Below are positions 17,255-24,448 of a stretch of 41,703 nucleotides of DNA, in pieces (the first letter of the stretch is position 1; each line of letters starts with the position of its first letter). The position numbers and the translations under genes were made by a program. Under the pieces are notes generated by a model, which was not told the DNA's origin, made no database searches, and saw only the letters and a program-made list of their open reading frames with translations. Source of the stretch: Phenylobacterium sp. Its GTDB lineage: Bacteria; Pseudomonadota; Alphaproteobacteria; Caulobacterales; Caulobacteraceae. Where the stretch lies: contig NZ_JAEUMO010000043.1 in the NCBI RefSeq assembly GCF_016793285.1, positions 1-41,703 of the forward strand, given 5' to 3'.

Positions 17255-17659
17255 ATGCACGAGGGCGGCTGTCTGTGCGGCGGGGTGCGCTATGCGGTCG
17301 AGGGTCCGCTCGCGCCGGTGCAGTTCTGCCACTGCGGGCAGTGCCGCAAGGCGCAGGGCTCGGCGTTCGGGGCCAACATGCCCGTGGCGAGCGCCGACTT
17401 CCGCCTGCTCCAGGGCGAGGACCTCCTGCGGGAACACCGCGCCTCGCCCGGCAAGCGGCGGGTGTTCTGCGGGACCTGCGGCAGCCCGATCTTCAGCCAG
17501 CGCGACGCGGCGCCGCAGACTGTGCGGCTGCGGGTCGGCACGCTGGACGGCGACGGCGGGGGGCTCGTCGTCGGCTTCCACATCCACGCCGCGTCGAAGG
17601 CCGCGTGGGACGAGATCGACGACGGACGGACGGCCTATCCTGGCGAGGCGCCGGACTGA
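17255..17659 (+). CDS. GFA-family (CENP-V/formaldehyde-activating-like) zinc protein
   Basis: A 134-residue protein with the full zinc-binding Cys pattern of the GFA family: CLCGGVRY, then CHCGQCRKAQG, then CGTCGSPIF. Families with this fold include S-hydroxymethylglutathione synthase, but most bacterial paralogues have no known reaction. ATG 17255 is preferred to the in-frame GTG 17240 because GGAGAG lies at suitable spacing. It is a single-gene unit, convergent with bphP. Confidence 0.85.
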   Translation: MHEGGCLCGGVRYAVEGPLAPVQFCHCGQCRKAQGSAFGANMPVASADFRLLQGEDLLREHRASPGKRRVFCGTCGSPIFSQRDAAPQTVRLRVGTLDGDGGGLVVGFHIHAASKAAWDEIDDGRTAYPGEAPD

Positions 17660-17668
17660 GGCCGCGGC

Positions 17669-19816
17669 CTACTCCGGCCGCATCGGCGTGGACGACGGGC
17701 AGGTCAGGCTCGCCCGCAGCCCGGGGTGGTTGTCGGCGAAGGCGAGATCGCCGCCGAGTTGCCGCACCATGGCCGACATCATCCGGCTGCCGAAGCCCTC
17801 GCCCGGCGCATGCTTGCCGCGGCCGTGGTCTGCGACGACCACGCGGAGCCTGTCGTTGTGCTCGTCGAGGCTGACCTCGATCGGCCCTGCGGCGCCGTCG
17901 TAGGCATACTTGTTGGCGTTGATGACCAGTTCGGTGATCACGAGGCCCAGGCTCACGGCCCGGTCGGTCGGCACCAGCACAGGCGCGGCGTCGACGCTGA
18001 TCTTGCCGGCCCACTCCGCGCCCATCGACGAGTTCATGTCGCCGATGAGGTCCTCGAGGTAGCGGCCCATGTCGACCACCTCGATCTGGTCGGCGCGATA
18101 GAGGCGGCGATGCACGAGCGCGACGGCCTGAAGCCGCCGCCGCGCCTCCTCGAACGCTTCATGCAGCTTCGGATCGCCCATGGCGCGCGACTGCAGGCCG
18201 AGGAAGCTGGAGACGAGCTGCAGGCTGTTCTGGATGCGGTGGTTCACCTCCTTCAGCAGGATCTCCTTCTGCTGAAGCAGGCCGTCCTTCTCGGCCACGG
18301 CGTCGGTCAGCCGCGCGTTCATCTCCACCTGGCGACGATGGGCGCGGGCCTCCAGCAGCGTGTCGCGCAGGCGCACCGCCGCGTCGATCTCGCCCAGCGT
18401 CCAGCGGCGCGAACGGCCATGCACCTGTTCGCGCCACGCCTCGAACGAGGCGCGCGGCGTCAGGGTCTCGCCCGGGCCCAGCGTCATCGCCTTGTGCGGA
18501 TTGCCGGCCCAGTTGACCACCTGCGGCTCTTCCGCCCGGAACCAGAGGATCAGGAACGGCTCGTCCGCGGCGACCACCAGACCCAGCAGGCCGCTGGCCT
18601 CGGCGGTGAACGCCTCGGCGCCGGCGTAGTGCTCGGACAGGCGGTCGGTGGCGACCGGGTCGGCCGAGCGGCTCTGGACCCATTCGGCCAGCTTCCAGAT
18701 CTCGCCCGCCGACGGGCAGACGCCGTCCTGGTGCAACTGACCGCCGCGGATCGCGGCCACGCCGTCGGCGTCCAGCATCCGGCGAAGTTCGCGTGCGCCC
18801 GCCGCCACATTGGCGTCGACGCCGCCGGCGCGGGCGAAGCGCGACGTCAGCTCGTCCTCCAGCCCCCTCAGCCGCAGGCGCTCGCGGTAGGCCTCGGCAT
18901 CCTCCTTGGCGCGGATCTGCCGCGCGAGCCCGCCCGCGAGGGCGCGGGCCGCCGTGCGGATGTCGTAGGGCATCAGCTTCGGCGTGCGGTGATGGCACGC
19001 GATCAGGCCCCAGAGCAGGCCGTCCTTCACCACCGACATCGACGCCGACGCGCCGACGCCCATGTTGCGCATGTACTGCATATGCACCGGGGACACCGAG
19101 CGGAGCACGCAGTCGCTCATGTCCAGCGGCTTCGAGGCGATCCAGGCCGGGAGCAGGGGCGCGGGCGTGTAGGTCACGTCGGGGATCACGCGCACCAGGT
19201 TGCGGACGTAGAGCGACCGGGCCTGGGCGGGAATGTCCGAGCCCGGGAAGTGGTGGTTCATGAAGCTGGGCATGCCGTCGGCGAGGTCTTCGGCCAGCAC
19301 GGCCCCGGCGTCGTCGTCGAGGAAGCGGTAGATCATGACCCGGTCGAACCCGGTGAGACGCCGGAACTCGATGGCCGCGCGATCGAGCAGCGCCTTGACG
19401 TTCGCAGCGCGCTCGAAGGCGGCGCCCGCGGCTTCGAGCTGGGCCAGCAGCAGCACGGCGGGCAGCGGTGCGCCGAGCGCCGGCTCGACCTCGACGATCA
19501 GTCGTTCGCCATCGAGATGGGCCGAGACGTCGAACGCCTCGCGCCCCGCGGCGAGCCGGCCGACATAGCCGCCCGCAACGCCGGAGTTGGTGGTCTGCGC
19601 CACGCGTTCGGCCAGGGGATCGCCCAGCACCTCGCCCAGCGTGCGGCCGAGCCAGGCGTCGCGGTGGAGCAGCCGCGCCACGTCGCCGGCGGCGTGGTGG
19701 ATCTCCTGCGTCGTGCGGTCGGCGATCAGCATCACGCCGTGCGGCTGGATCGAGCCCGGGATGTGGATCGGCTCGGCGTCGCAGGCGCCGACGTCGACGG
19801 CGGTCAGGTCAGTCAT
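17669..19816 (-). CDS. bphP: bacteriophytochrome histidine kinase
   Basis: A 715-residue red/far-red photoreceptor kinase. The biliverdin-attachment Cys is residue 12 at the N-terminus. PAS, GAF and PHY domains follow. The GAF domain has PGSDIP (191-196; usual form PASDIP), the pyrrole-water His pair around SPVHMQYM and CHHR, and the PHY tongue has PRASF (454-458). The output is a HisKA_2-type dimerisation segment with phospho-acceptor H526 in KEVNHRIQNS. An HATPase domain follows with ELVINANKYAYDG and ADHGRG. The ATG overlaps the end of bphO by 8 bases. No response regulator is adjacent, so the downstream partner is unknown. Confidence 0.93.
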   Translation of the reverse strand: MTDLTAVDVGACDAEPIHIPGSIQPHGVMLIADRTTQEIHHAAGDVARLLHRDAWLGRTLGEVLGDPLAERVAQTTNSGVAGGYVGRLAAGREAFDVSAHLDGERLIVEVEPALGAPLPAVLLLAQLEAAGAAFERAANVKALLDRAAIEFRRLTGFDRVMIYRFLDDDAGAVLAEDLADGMPSFMNHHFPGSDIPAQARSLYVRNLVRVIPDVTYTPAPLLPAWIASKPLDMSDCVLRSVSPVHMQYMRNMGVGASASMSVVKDGLLWGLIACHHRTPKLMPYDIRTAARALAGGLARQIRAKEDAEAYRERLRLRGLEDELTSRFARAGGVDANVAAGARELRRMLDADGVAAIRGGQLHQDGVCPSAGEIWKLAEWVQSRSADPVATDRLSEHYAGAEAFTAEASGLLGLVVAADEPFLILWFRAEEPQVVNWAGNPHKAMTLGPGETLTPRASFEAWREQVHGRSRRWTLGEIDAAVRLRDTLLEARAHRRQVEMNARLTDAVAEKDGLLQQKEILLKEVNHRIQNSLQLVSSFLGLQSRAMGDPKLHEAFEEARRRLQAVALVHRRLYRADQIEVVDMGRYLEDLIGDMNSSMGAEWAGKISVDAAPVLVPTDRAVSLGLVITELVINANKYAYDGAAGPIEVSLDEHNDRLRVVVADHGRGKHAPGEGFGSRMMSAMVRQLGGDLAFADNHPGLRASLTCPSSTPMRPE

Positions 19817-20363
19817 CGCCGCCCGCCTCGCAGAGATGGCGCTCGCTGTGAGCGAAGCCCGCGACCGCGCCCGCCACCAGGCCTGCGACGTCGGCCTCGG
19901 CCTCGATCACGCCCAGGAACGCGCGCCAGCGGTCGCCGACCTCGGCGCCGTAGGGGTCGAGGAAGCTCAGGCCATGCATGTCGCCGCCGCAGCTCTCCAC
20001 CTGCTTGCGGATCACCCGGCCCCCGAGGGTCGAGCCTTCCAGCACGTACATCAGGCCCAGCGCCTCGCCGACGCCCCCGACCACGATCGGCGCGGAGGGC
20101 TCGCGCGGGGCGGCGCCCAGGTCGGCGAGGTCGCCCGCCAGCCGGCCCGACCGGCGGCGGGCGTCGAAGTCGAGCCCGTCGACGCCGACAAGGAACGGCG
20201 CCAGCGCCTGTTCGGCCGCCGTGTGCAGCGCATGGAAGCGCGCGACGAGTTCGCGGCGGCCCTCGGGCGTCGCGATGCGGTTCAGGATGTCGATGCGGGT
20301 TTCCAGCCGCGCGTGATGCGCATGGGTAGCGTCGCGCAGGCGACGGTGCGTGTCGCTTATCAT
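19809..20363 (-). CDS. bphO: heme oxygenase (biliverdin synthesis) BphO
   Basis: A 184-residue heme oxygenase-like protein. The N-terminal helix LRDATHAHHARLETRIDIL carries the expected proximal His. The distal-helix region is LGLMYVLEGSTLGGRVIRK. It opens heme to biliverdin, the chromophore of BphP. Gene order bphO-bphP with an 8-base overlap fits co-production of pigment and apoprotein. The start is placed at the ATG on the complement of 20361-20363; a longer frame upstream adds residues unlike the family. Confidence 0.88.
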   Translation of the reverse strand: MISDTHRRLRDATHAHHARLETRIDILNRIATPEGRRELVARFHALHTAAEQALAPFLVGVDGLDFDARRRSGRLAGDLADLGAAPREPSAPIVVGGVGEALGLMYVLEGSTLGGRVIRKQVESCGGDMHGLSFLDPYGAEVGDRWRAFLGVIEAEADVAGLVAGAVAGFAHSERHLCEAGGDD

Positions 20364-20388
20364 CTCGAATCTTGTCGCGGCGTCCCGA

Positions 20389-20428
20389 CTGTAAGATAGG
20401 GGCCCAAAAGCCCCGCTTCTGTACGATA
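20389..20428. repeat. direct repeat CTGTAMGATA in the bphO/ybaK divergent promoter region
   Basis: CTGTAAGATA (20389-20398) and CTGTACGATA (20419-20428) differ by one base and are 30 bp apart centre to centre, about three helical turns. GGGGC and GCCCC lie between them and could form a small hairpin. A shared operator for the divergent genes is possible but inferred. Confidence 0.35.
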
Positions 20429-20473
20429 CTCGACAGAGGCCGTTCGGTTCCAACCACGTTTCACGATTTCTCG

Positions 20474-20944
20474 ATGAGTCGAACGACGCCCGCCACGCTC
20501 GCCCTCGACCGCGCCGGCATCGCCTACACGCTGGCCGCCTACGACTATGACCCCGGGGCCGAACGCGTGGGGTTGCAGGCGGCCGAAGCGCTGGGCGCGC
20601 CGGCTGGCGAGGTCCTGAAGACGCTGATGGTGCGCGCCGACGGCAGGCCGGCGTGCGTGGTGCTGGCTTCGGACCGCGAGGTGGCGATGAAGAAGCTGGC
20701 CGCCGCCCTCGGCGCGAAGTCGGCCGAGATGATGAAGCCCGCCGACGCCGAGCGGATGACGGGCTACCGCGTCGGCGGCGTCAGTCCCTTCGGCCAGAAG
20801 CGGCCGGCGCCGACCGTCGTCGACGCCGATGCGGCGGCGCTCGCTCAGGCGTTCGTGAACGCCGGCCAGCGGGGCCTCCAGGCGCGCCTCGCCCCGGCCG
20901 ACCTCGTGCGCGTGCTCAGCGCGACGGTCGCGGCCGTCACCTGA
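20474..20944 (+). CDS. ybaK: YbaK/EbsC-family aminoacyl-tRNA deacylase (Cys-tRNA(Pro) type)
   Basis: A 156-residue protein with the YbaK fold. ATLALDRAGIAYTLAAYDYD is at the N-terminus. The family's conserved Lys lies in GEVLKTLMV, and VGGVSPFGQK matches the GGxSPxGxK motif near the active site. Members hydrolyse mischarged tRNA, chiefly Cys-tRNA(Pro). ATG 20474 matches family N-termini; the upstream frame extension does not. It diverges from bphO. Confidence 0.9.
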   Translation: MSRTTPATLALDRAGIAYTLAAYDYDPGAERVGLQAAEALGAPAGEVLKTLMVRADGRPACVVLASDREVAMKKLAAALGAKSAEMMKPADAERMTGYRVGGVSPFGQKRPAPTVVDADAAALAQAFVNAGQRGLQARLAPADLVRVLSATVAAVT

Positions 20945-20967
20945 ACGCGCCGGCCGGCCGGGAGGGC

Positions 20968-21297
20968 CTAGCGCGACGCCCCGAGCCGGGCCATGACCTC
21001 GGCCGGGATGCGGTAGCGCTGGACCAGCGCGTGATGGTCGGTCAGGTCGCACGCCTCGTGCTGCACCACCAGCCGCCAGACCGCCCTCGCCGCCGCGTCC
21101 AGCAGCGGCTGGCGGTCCACGGATTCGCCGCCGCCGGCGTCGAAATCGCGCAGCGCCCGCAGGCTCTGCTCGACGTCGCGCTCGGTGTGGCCGAGGGCGC
21201 AGTCGATCTCCTCCAGGAGGTCGAACTTCAGGTGGGCCTCGCCGCTGTCGACATGGGCAGGTTCGGCAAGGTGCTGAGGCAGTCTGAGTGCGGACAT
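20968..21297 (-). CDS. small uncharacterised protein, paralogue of 21988-22302 (DUF6665-like?)
   Basis: A 109-residue acidic helical protein. It aligns by eye with the gene at 21988-22302: SALRLPQHLAE versus SSLRMPQSLAT, LLEE in both, AVW-VVQ versus AVW-FVQ, and IPAEVMARLG versus IPREVLARLG. I believe this is the small family called DUF6665, but I am not certain of the name. Function unknown. It is the most distal gene of a minus-strand series running from rtcB. Confidence 0.65.
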   Translation of the reverse strand: MSALRLPQHLAEPAHVDSGEAHLKFDLLEEIDCALGHTERDVEQSLRALRDFDAGGGESVDRQPLLDAAARAVWRLVVQHEACDLTDHHALVQRYRIPAEVMARLGASR

Positions 21298-21407
21298 GCC
21301 GCCTCCTTGGCTCTCAAGTGATCACCTGAGCGCACCATAGCACCGTGGCGGGAGGCGCGGCGAACGCTCCCGCTCTTTTGAACGGCCGGGAACGGCCGCC
21401 GGACGGG

Positions 21408-21929
21408 TCAGGTCTTGACGCGCGGAACGCCCATGAAGTCGCGCTTGCCCAGCGGCGCGCCCCGGGCCCGCAGCACGTCGTAGCCGGTGGTGGCGTGGAA
21501 GTAGAAGTTGGGCAGCGAGAACGAGAGCAGGAAGTCGCCGCCGCGGAAGGGCATCTGGCGCGGGCCGAGCTCGAAGACCAGGTCCTGGTCCTCGAGCGCG
21601 TTCACCTCGTTCGGGGTCAGCGCCGAGAGTTCGGCGACGGCGTCGGCCACCATCTTCTGCAGACCGGCGTAGTCGGACCCGGCGTCCCAGTTCGGCGGAC
21701 GGAATACGCCGGCCTTCACCCCGGCGATGGCGCCGCGGGCGTGGTGGACCGTGGAGATCACCTGGCTGCGCAGCGGCCACTGGTCGTCGCAGAGGCGGGC
21801 CTCGACCAGGTCCTCGGGGTCCCTGCCGGCCTCGACCGCGTGGGCGCGGGCCTTCTCCAGATAGCCGGCGACGGCCGGCAGGATCTGCAGGAACGTGCGC
21901 ACGGAGGCGTCGTAGAGCGTGATGGCCAT
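21408..21929 (-). CDS. DUF1993 family protein (DinB-like helical bundle)
   Basis: A 173-residue protein starting MAITLYDASVRTFLQILPAV, with DDQWPLRSQVISTVHHARGA, LPNFYFHATTGYDVLR and a C-terminal GKRDFMG. These are recognisable features of DUF1993, a family with the DinB-type four-helix bundle and no proven activity. It sits between the two related small proteins on the same strand. Confidence 0.8.
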   Translation of the reverse strand: MAITLYDASVRTFLQILPAVAGYLEKARAHAVEAGRDPEDLVEARLCDDQWPLRSQVISTVHHARGAIAGVKAGVFRPPNWDAGSDYAGLQKMVADAVAELSALTPNEVNALEDQDLVFELGPRQMPFRGGDFLLSFSLPNFYFHATTGYDVLRARGAPLGKRDFMGVPRVKT

Positions 21930-21987
21930 GTCGGTGTCTCCCCTCGTTGGGGCCGTTCTAGCAGGCCTTCCGCAAGGGCGCCGAGCG

Positions 21988-22302
21988 TCAGCGTGCGCCG
22001 AGGCGGGCCAGGACTTCGCGCGGGATGCCGTAGTGCGCGATGACGGCGTTGCGGTCGCGCAGGCCCATGATCTCGCGCTGGACGAAGAAGCCCCAGACGG
22101 CGTCGGCCGCGGCCCTCAGGACCGCAGGCCGCCCCTCGCCGCCCGGATGGGCGCGCAGCGCGGCCAACGCCGCCTCGACCTTGCGTCCGGCCCGGCCCAG
22201 CGAGTGCGCCTGCTCCTCCAGCAGCTCGTAGCGCAGCACCGCCTCCCCGGTCTCGACCTTGAGCCGGGTGGCGAGCGACTGGGGCATGCGAAGCGAGGAC
22301 AT
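21988..22302 (-). CDS. small uncharacterised protein, paralogue of 20968-21297
   Basis: A 104-residue helical protein starting MSSLRMPQSLATRLK and ending IPREVLARLGAR. Start ATG (complement of 22300-22302) is chosen by alignment with the paralogue; 12 extra residues are open upstream. The region ELLEEQAHSLGRAGRKVEAAL is more basic than its counterpart, which is acidic. Both may belong to one small alphaproteobacterial family of unknown role. Confidence 0.65.
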   Translation of the reverse strand: MSSLRMPQSLATRLKVETGEAVLRYELLEEQAHSLGRAGRKVEAALAALRAHPGGEGRPAVLRAAADAVWGFFVQREIMGLRDRNAVIAHYGIPREVLARLGAR

Positions 22303-22357
22303 GGCCGCCCATGTTGGCGGGCCATCCGGGCTTGGCAAGGGCGCGGGCCGCGCAGCC

Positions 22358-22594
22358 TCAGGGCTCGGGGCGGCGCACAGCCTGGACGTTCAGGTGGTCG
22401 GGCCTCTGGCCGGTGATCTTGTATAGCAGGAGCCAGCCATGGATCGCCGCGGCGACGGGGCCGGGTATCGGCAGGCCGGCGAACCATCTGGAGACCGTCG
22501 AGCGGTCGACGTCCAACGCTTCGGCGAGACGGGACATCCAGCCCCGCTCGCCGAAGAGAAGGATCGCCGCGCGACGGAGCTCTTCGGCCGTCAT
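22358..22594 (-). CDS. small helix-turn-helix protein coupled to rsr
   Basis: A 78-residue protein, MTAEELRRAAILLFGERGW... It has a clear helix-turn-helix in RLAEALDVDRSTVSRWFAG, followed by PIPGPVAAAIHGWLLLYK. This resembles small phage- or plasmid-type DNA-binding regulators. Its ATG overlaps the stop of the TROVE gene (ATGA), so it is probably made with Rsr. Partner or operator is unknown; one candidate is the 17-bp palindrome that occurs twice in the adjacent non-coding array. Confidence 0.7.
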   Translation of the reverse strand: MTAEELRRAAILLFGERGWMSRLAEALDVDRSTVSRWFAGLPIPGPVAAAIHGWLLLYKITGQRPDHLNVQAVRRPEP

Positions 22595-23898
22595 GCGCCG
22601 CCTTGTGACACGAGTCCCTCGGACTCGCGGACGTAGCTCAGCACGGCCTCGGAGAAGCCGTCGATGTGGGTCCACCTGCCGTAGCCCACACCGTTCCGGG
22701 CGCTGGCGACGTTGACCATGTAGGCCTTCGCCGCCTTCGGATCCGGAACCCTGTCGTGCGACTGCTCGTCGGTGATGACGATCAGCCGGTCGTGCGCCAG
22801 GCGGTTCACCTGCTCGACGGCCTTGCCGAGCAGGGTCCCGCCATGCGGCTGCGACCGGACCACCGCATCCACCCCGGCCATGCCCCGGCGCGCCGGGACC
22901 TCCACCACCTGCTCCGAGAAGGTGAAGACCCGCACGTCGCCCGGGATGACGGACGCCAGCGTCGCCGCCGCGTCCATCCGGGTCAGGTCCGACCTGGCCG
23001 ACAGCTTCCAGTCCATCGAACCCGAAACGTCGACCAGCACGAGGGTGCGGCCGTCGAACACCGGGCCCTCAAGGACCGTCTCCATCAGCGCCTCGTCCAG
23101 CCAGCGCTCGAACCGCGGGGCGGCGCGCGCGGCGGCCACGTAGCGGAACGGGAGCACGCGCTGCGCGCCCCGGCGGGCCAGGATGGCCTCGGTGACGAGG
23201 GCCTCGTCGACGCCGGCCTGATCCATGTTGCGGAGGTTCCGCAGCAAGGCCAGGTAGCCCAGCTTCCGCTCGGCCAACAGGCGTTCGAACGTGGCCTTCC
23301 TGTCGGCGCCGCCCGATAGGGCGACCTCCCAGGTGTCCGGAGACACCAGGGTGCGGTCGGCCACGCCCCTCCACAGCGCCGCCTGCGCCTCGTCGGCCGG
23401 CCTGGCGTGGACCAGGAACAGCACGTCGCGCAGCTTCACCGGGCCGTCGCGGTCGTACTTCGCCAGTTGGTAGGCGTCGAACTTCGCGAAGGCGGCGGCG
23501 AGGCCCCGCTTCATCTGCTTGGAGAGCGGCCGCTTGCCGTTCCGCCAGTAGATGGCCAGGAGCTCGGTCATGTCGTCGGCGCGCTGGATCACGCGTTCGA
23601 GGGTCGGCGCGACCAGCGGCCCACCATGGCGGATCAGCCCCACGAGCAGCATCAGCGGCGCGTGGCGCAGGTTGAAGCGCTCGCGCGCCTCCACCGCCAG
23701 GTCGGCGAGGACCTGCGGGGCGACTTCCATCGCGAGCGCCGCGATGCGGTCGGCGATGGTCTGGCCGTCCTCGTAGAACTCGGTCTCCCAGAGCAGGCAC
23801 GACAGCACCGAGCGGCGCAGAGCCTGCTCGGCGGTCAGCACCGCGGTCGGGGCGCCCTCATGGGTGCGCGGGCGCTGCGCAAAGATGTTCAGACGCAT
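22591..23898 (-). CDS. rsr: TROVE-domain protein Rsr (bacterial Ro60 orthologue)
   Basis: A 435-residue protein. Residues 1 to about 275 form the TROVE helical-repeat ring (WETEFYEDGQTIADRI, ARERFNLRHAPLMLLVGLIR, LAIYWRNGKRPLSKQMKRGL). A vWA-like domain follows with the MIDAS motif DVSGSM (290-295), a later Thr in HGGTLLG, and ITDEQSHD. Ro proteins bind Y RNAs and misfolded RNA ends; in Deinococcus, Rsr uses a Y RNA to gate PNPase. This copy is shorter than the Deinococcus protein (about 530 residues). It lies downstream of rtcB and the predicted Y RNA array, and its ATG is 32 bases after the last predicted stem. Confidence 0.93.
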   Translation of the reverse strand: MRLNIFAQRPRTHEGAPTAVLTAEQALRRSVLSCLLWETEFYEDGQTIADRIAALAMEVAPQVLADLAVEARERFNLRHAPLMLLVGLIRHGGPLVAPTLERVIQRADDMTELLAIYWRNGKRPLSKQMKRGLAAAFAKFDAYQLAKYDRDGPVKLRDVLFLVHARPADEAQAALWRGVADRTLVSPDTWEVALSGGADRKATFERLLAERKLGYLALLRNLRNMDQAGVDEALVTEAILARRGAQRVLPFRYVAAARAAPRFERWLDEALMETVLEGPVFDGRTLVLVDVSGSMDWKLSARSDLTRMDAAATLASVIPGDVRVFTFSEQVVEVPARRGMAGVDAVVRSQPHGGTLLGKAVEQVNRLAHDRLIVITDEQSHDRVPDPKAAKAYMVNVASARNGVGYGRWTHIDGFSEAVLSYVRESEGLVSQGGA

Positions 23899-23930
23899 GG
23901 CGGCGCCTCCTCTGACTTGTCACTCGAAGA

Positions 23931-24066
23931 CCGGATCGGGGAACGGGCGAGAACGCCTAGCCCTGCCTCCGGCCCCGAGGGGCCTTCAGTCAGGGTGCAG
24001 GACTCGAACCCGCCAGGCCTTGCAGCCGCACCATCGAAGGAATCGTCCTCTGCGCCACCGATCCGG
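23931..24066 (-). ncRNA. Y RNA-like element 4 with T arm, in the rsr leader
   Basis: The outer stem is CCGGATCGG (24066-24058) with CCGATCCGG (23939-23931), nine perfect pairs. TGGC-GCA follows the 5' strand and GTTCC precedes the 3' strand, the same bulges as in unit 1. GAGGACG (24050-24044) pairs with CGTTCTC (23955-23949). A canonical T arm (24013-23997, loop TTCGAGT) follows. An acceptor-like stem CCCTG/CAGGG is extended by the hairpin at 23971-23984. No clear D arm is present, so the tRNA mimicry is incomplete. It ends 32 bases before the rsr ATG. Confidence 0.65.
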
Positions 24067-24113
24067 ATCGCCGGCGCCCGAGGGCGCCAACGGCGCCTTC
24101 TCTCTAACAGCTT

Positions 24114-24130
24114 CGTTGCATTGTGCAACA
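24114..24130 (-). promoter_or_regulatory. 17-bp palindromic motif, copy 2 (upstream of Y RNA-like element 4)
   Basis: On the plus strand this is CGTTGCATTGTGCAACA, one base different from copy 1. TTGCAC then a 16-base gap and TAGAGA on the minus strand would be the matching promoter pair. The motif lies 48 bases before the stem of element 4, close to the 41 bases between copy 1 and Y RNA 1. Confidence 0.5.
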
Positions 24131-24135
24131 CTAAA

Positions 24136-24308
24136 GATGGGTCATCTCCGGGGAATATTCGACCTCGGGAGGCGCTTCCGCCGACGGGACCGACCGCCGG
24201 ACCTCGCTTCCTCCCGCCGACCGCTGCGTGTGGTCGGACGGGATTGGCCTGGCCGCCTTCTTGGGAGGCGATGAACCCGAACTCTGTCGCCACCGGAGAT
24301 GACACATC
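24136..24308 (-). ncRNA. Y RNA-like element 3
   Basis: The outer stem is GATG-T-GTCATCTCCGG (24308-24293) with CCGGAGATGAC-C-CATC (24151-24136): 11 perfect pairs, a single mismatch and 4 more pairs. UGGCG follows the 5' strand and AUUCC precedes the 3' strand. Inner helices CGAC/GTCG and TTCGGG/CCCGAG continue it. The 173-nt unit contains internal hairpins (for example CCGACC/GGTCGG) but no T-arm motif. Confidence 0.55.
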
Positions 24309-24373
24309 GACGCCACATACCTCCGAGGCGGAGCCCACGCAGGACTCATCCACAGAGAAATGTAGCGCTTTCA

Positions 24374-24446
24374 GACATCAGGGAATGAGGGATCGCGGCC
24401 GTCCTTCGACCAAAACGATGAAGCCGCACTCGACGCCACTGACATC
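24374..24446 (-). ncRNA. Y RNA-like element 2 (no tRNA module)
   Basis: The outer stem is GATGTCAG (24446-24439) with CTGATGTC (24381-24374), eight pairs including two G-U. UGGCG follows the 5' strand and AUUCC precedes the 3' strand, as in the other units. An inner stem TGCGGC/GCCGCG encloses a loop containing GGTCGAAGG. The 73-nt unit starts two bases after unit 1 ends. It has no T or D arm. Weakest stem of the four. Confidence 0.4.
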
Positions 24447-24448
24447 AC

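Noticed and set aside
20440-20470. EcfG-type general-stress promoter (GGAAC) upstream of bphO
   Set aside because: GGAAC is present on the minus strand but no CGTT lies at the right spacing.
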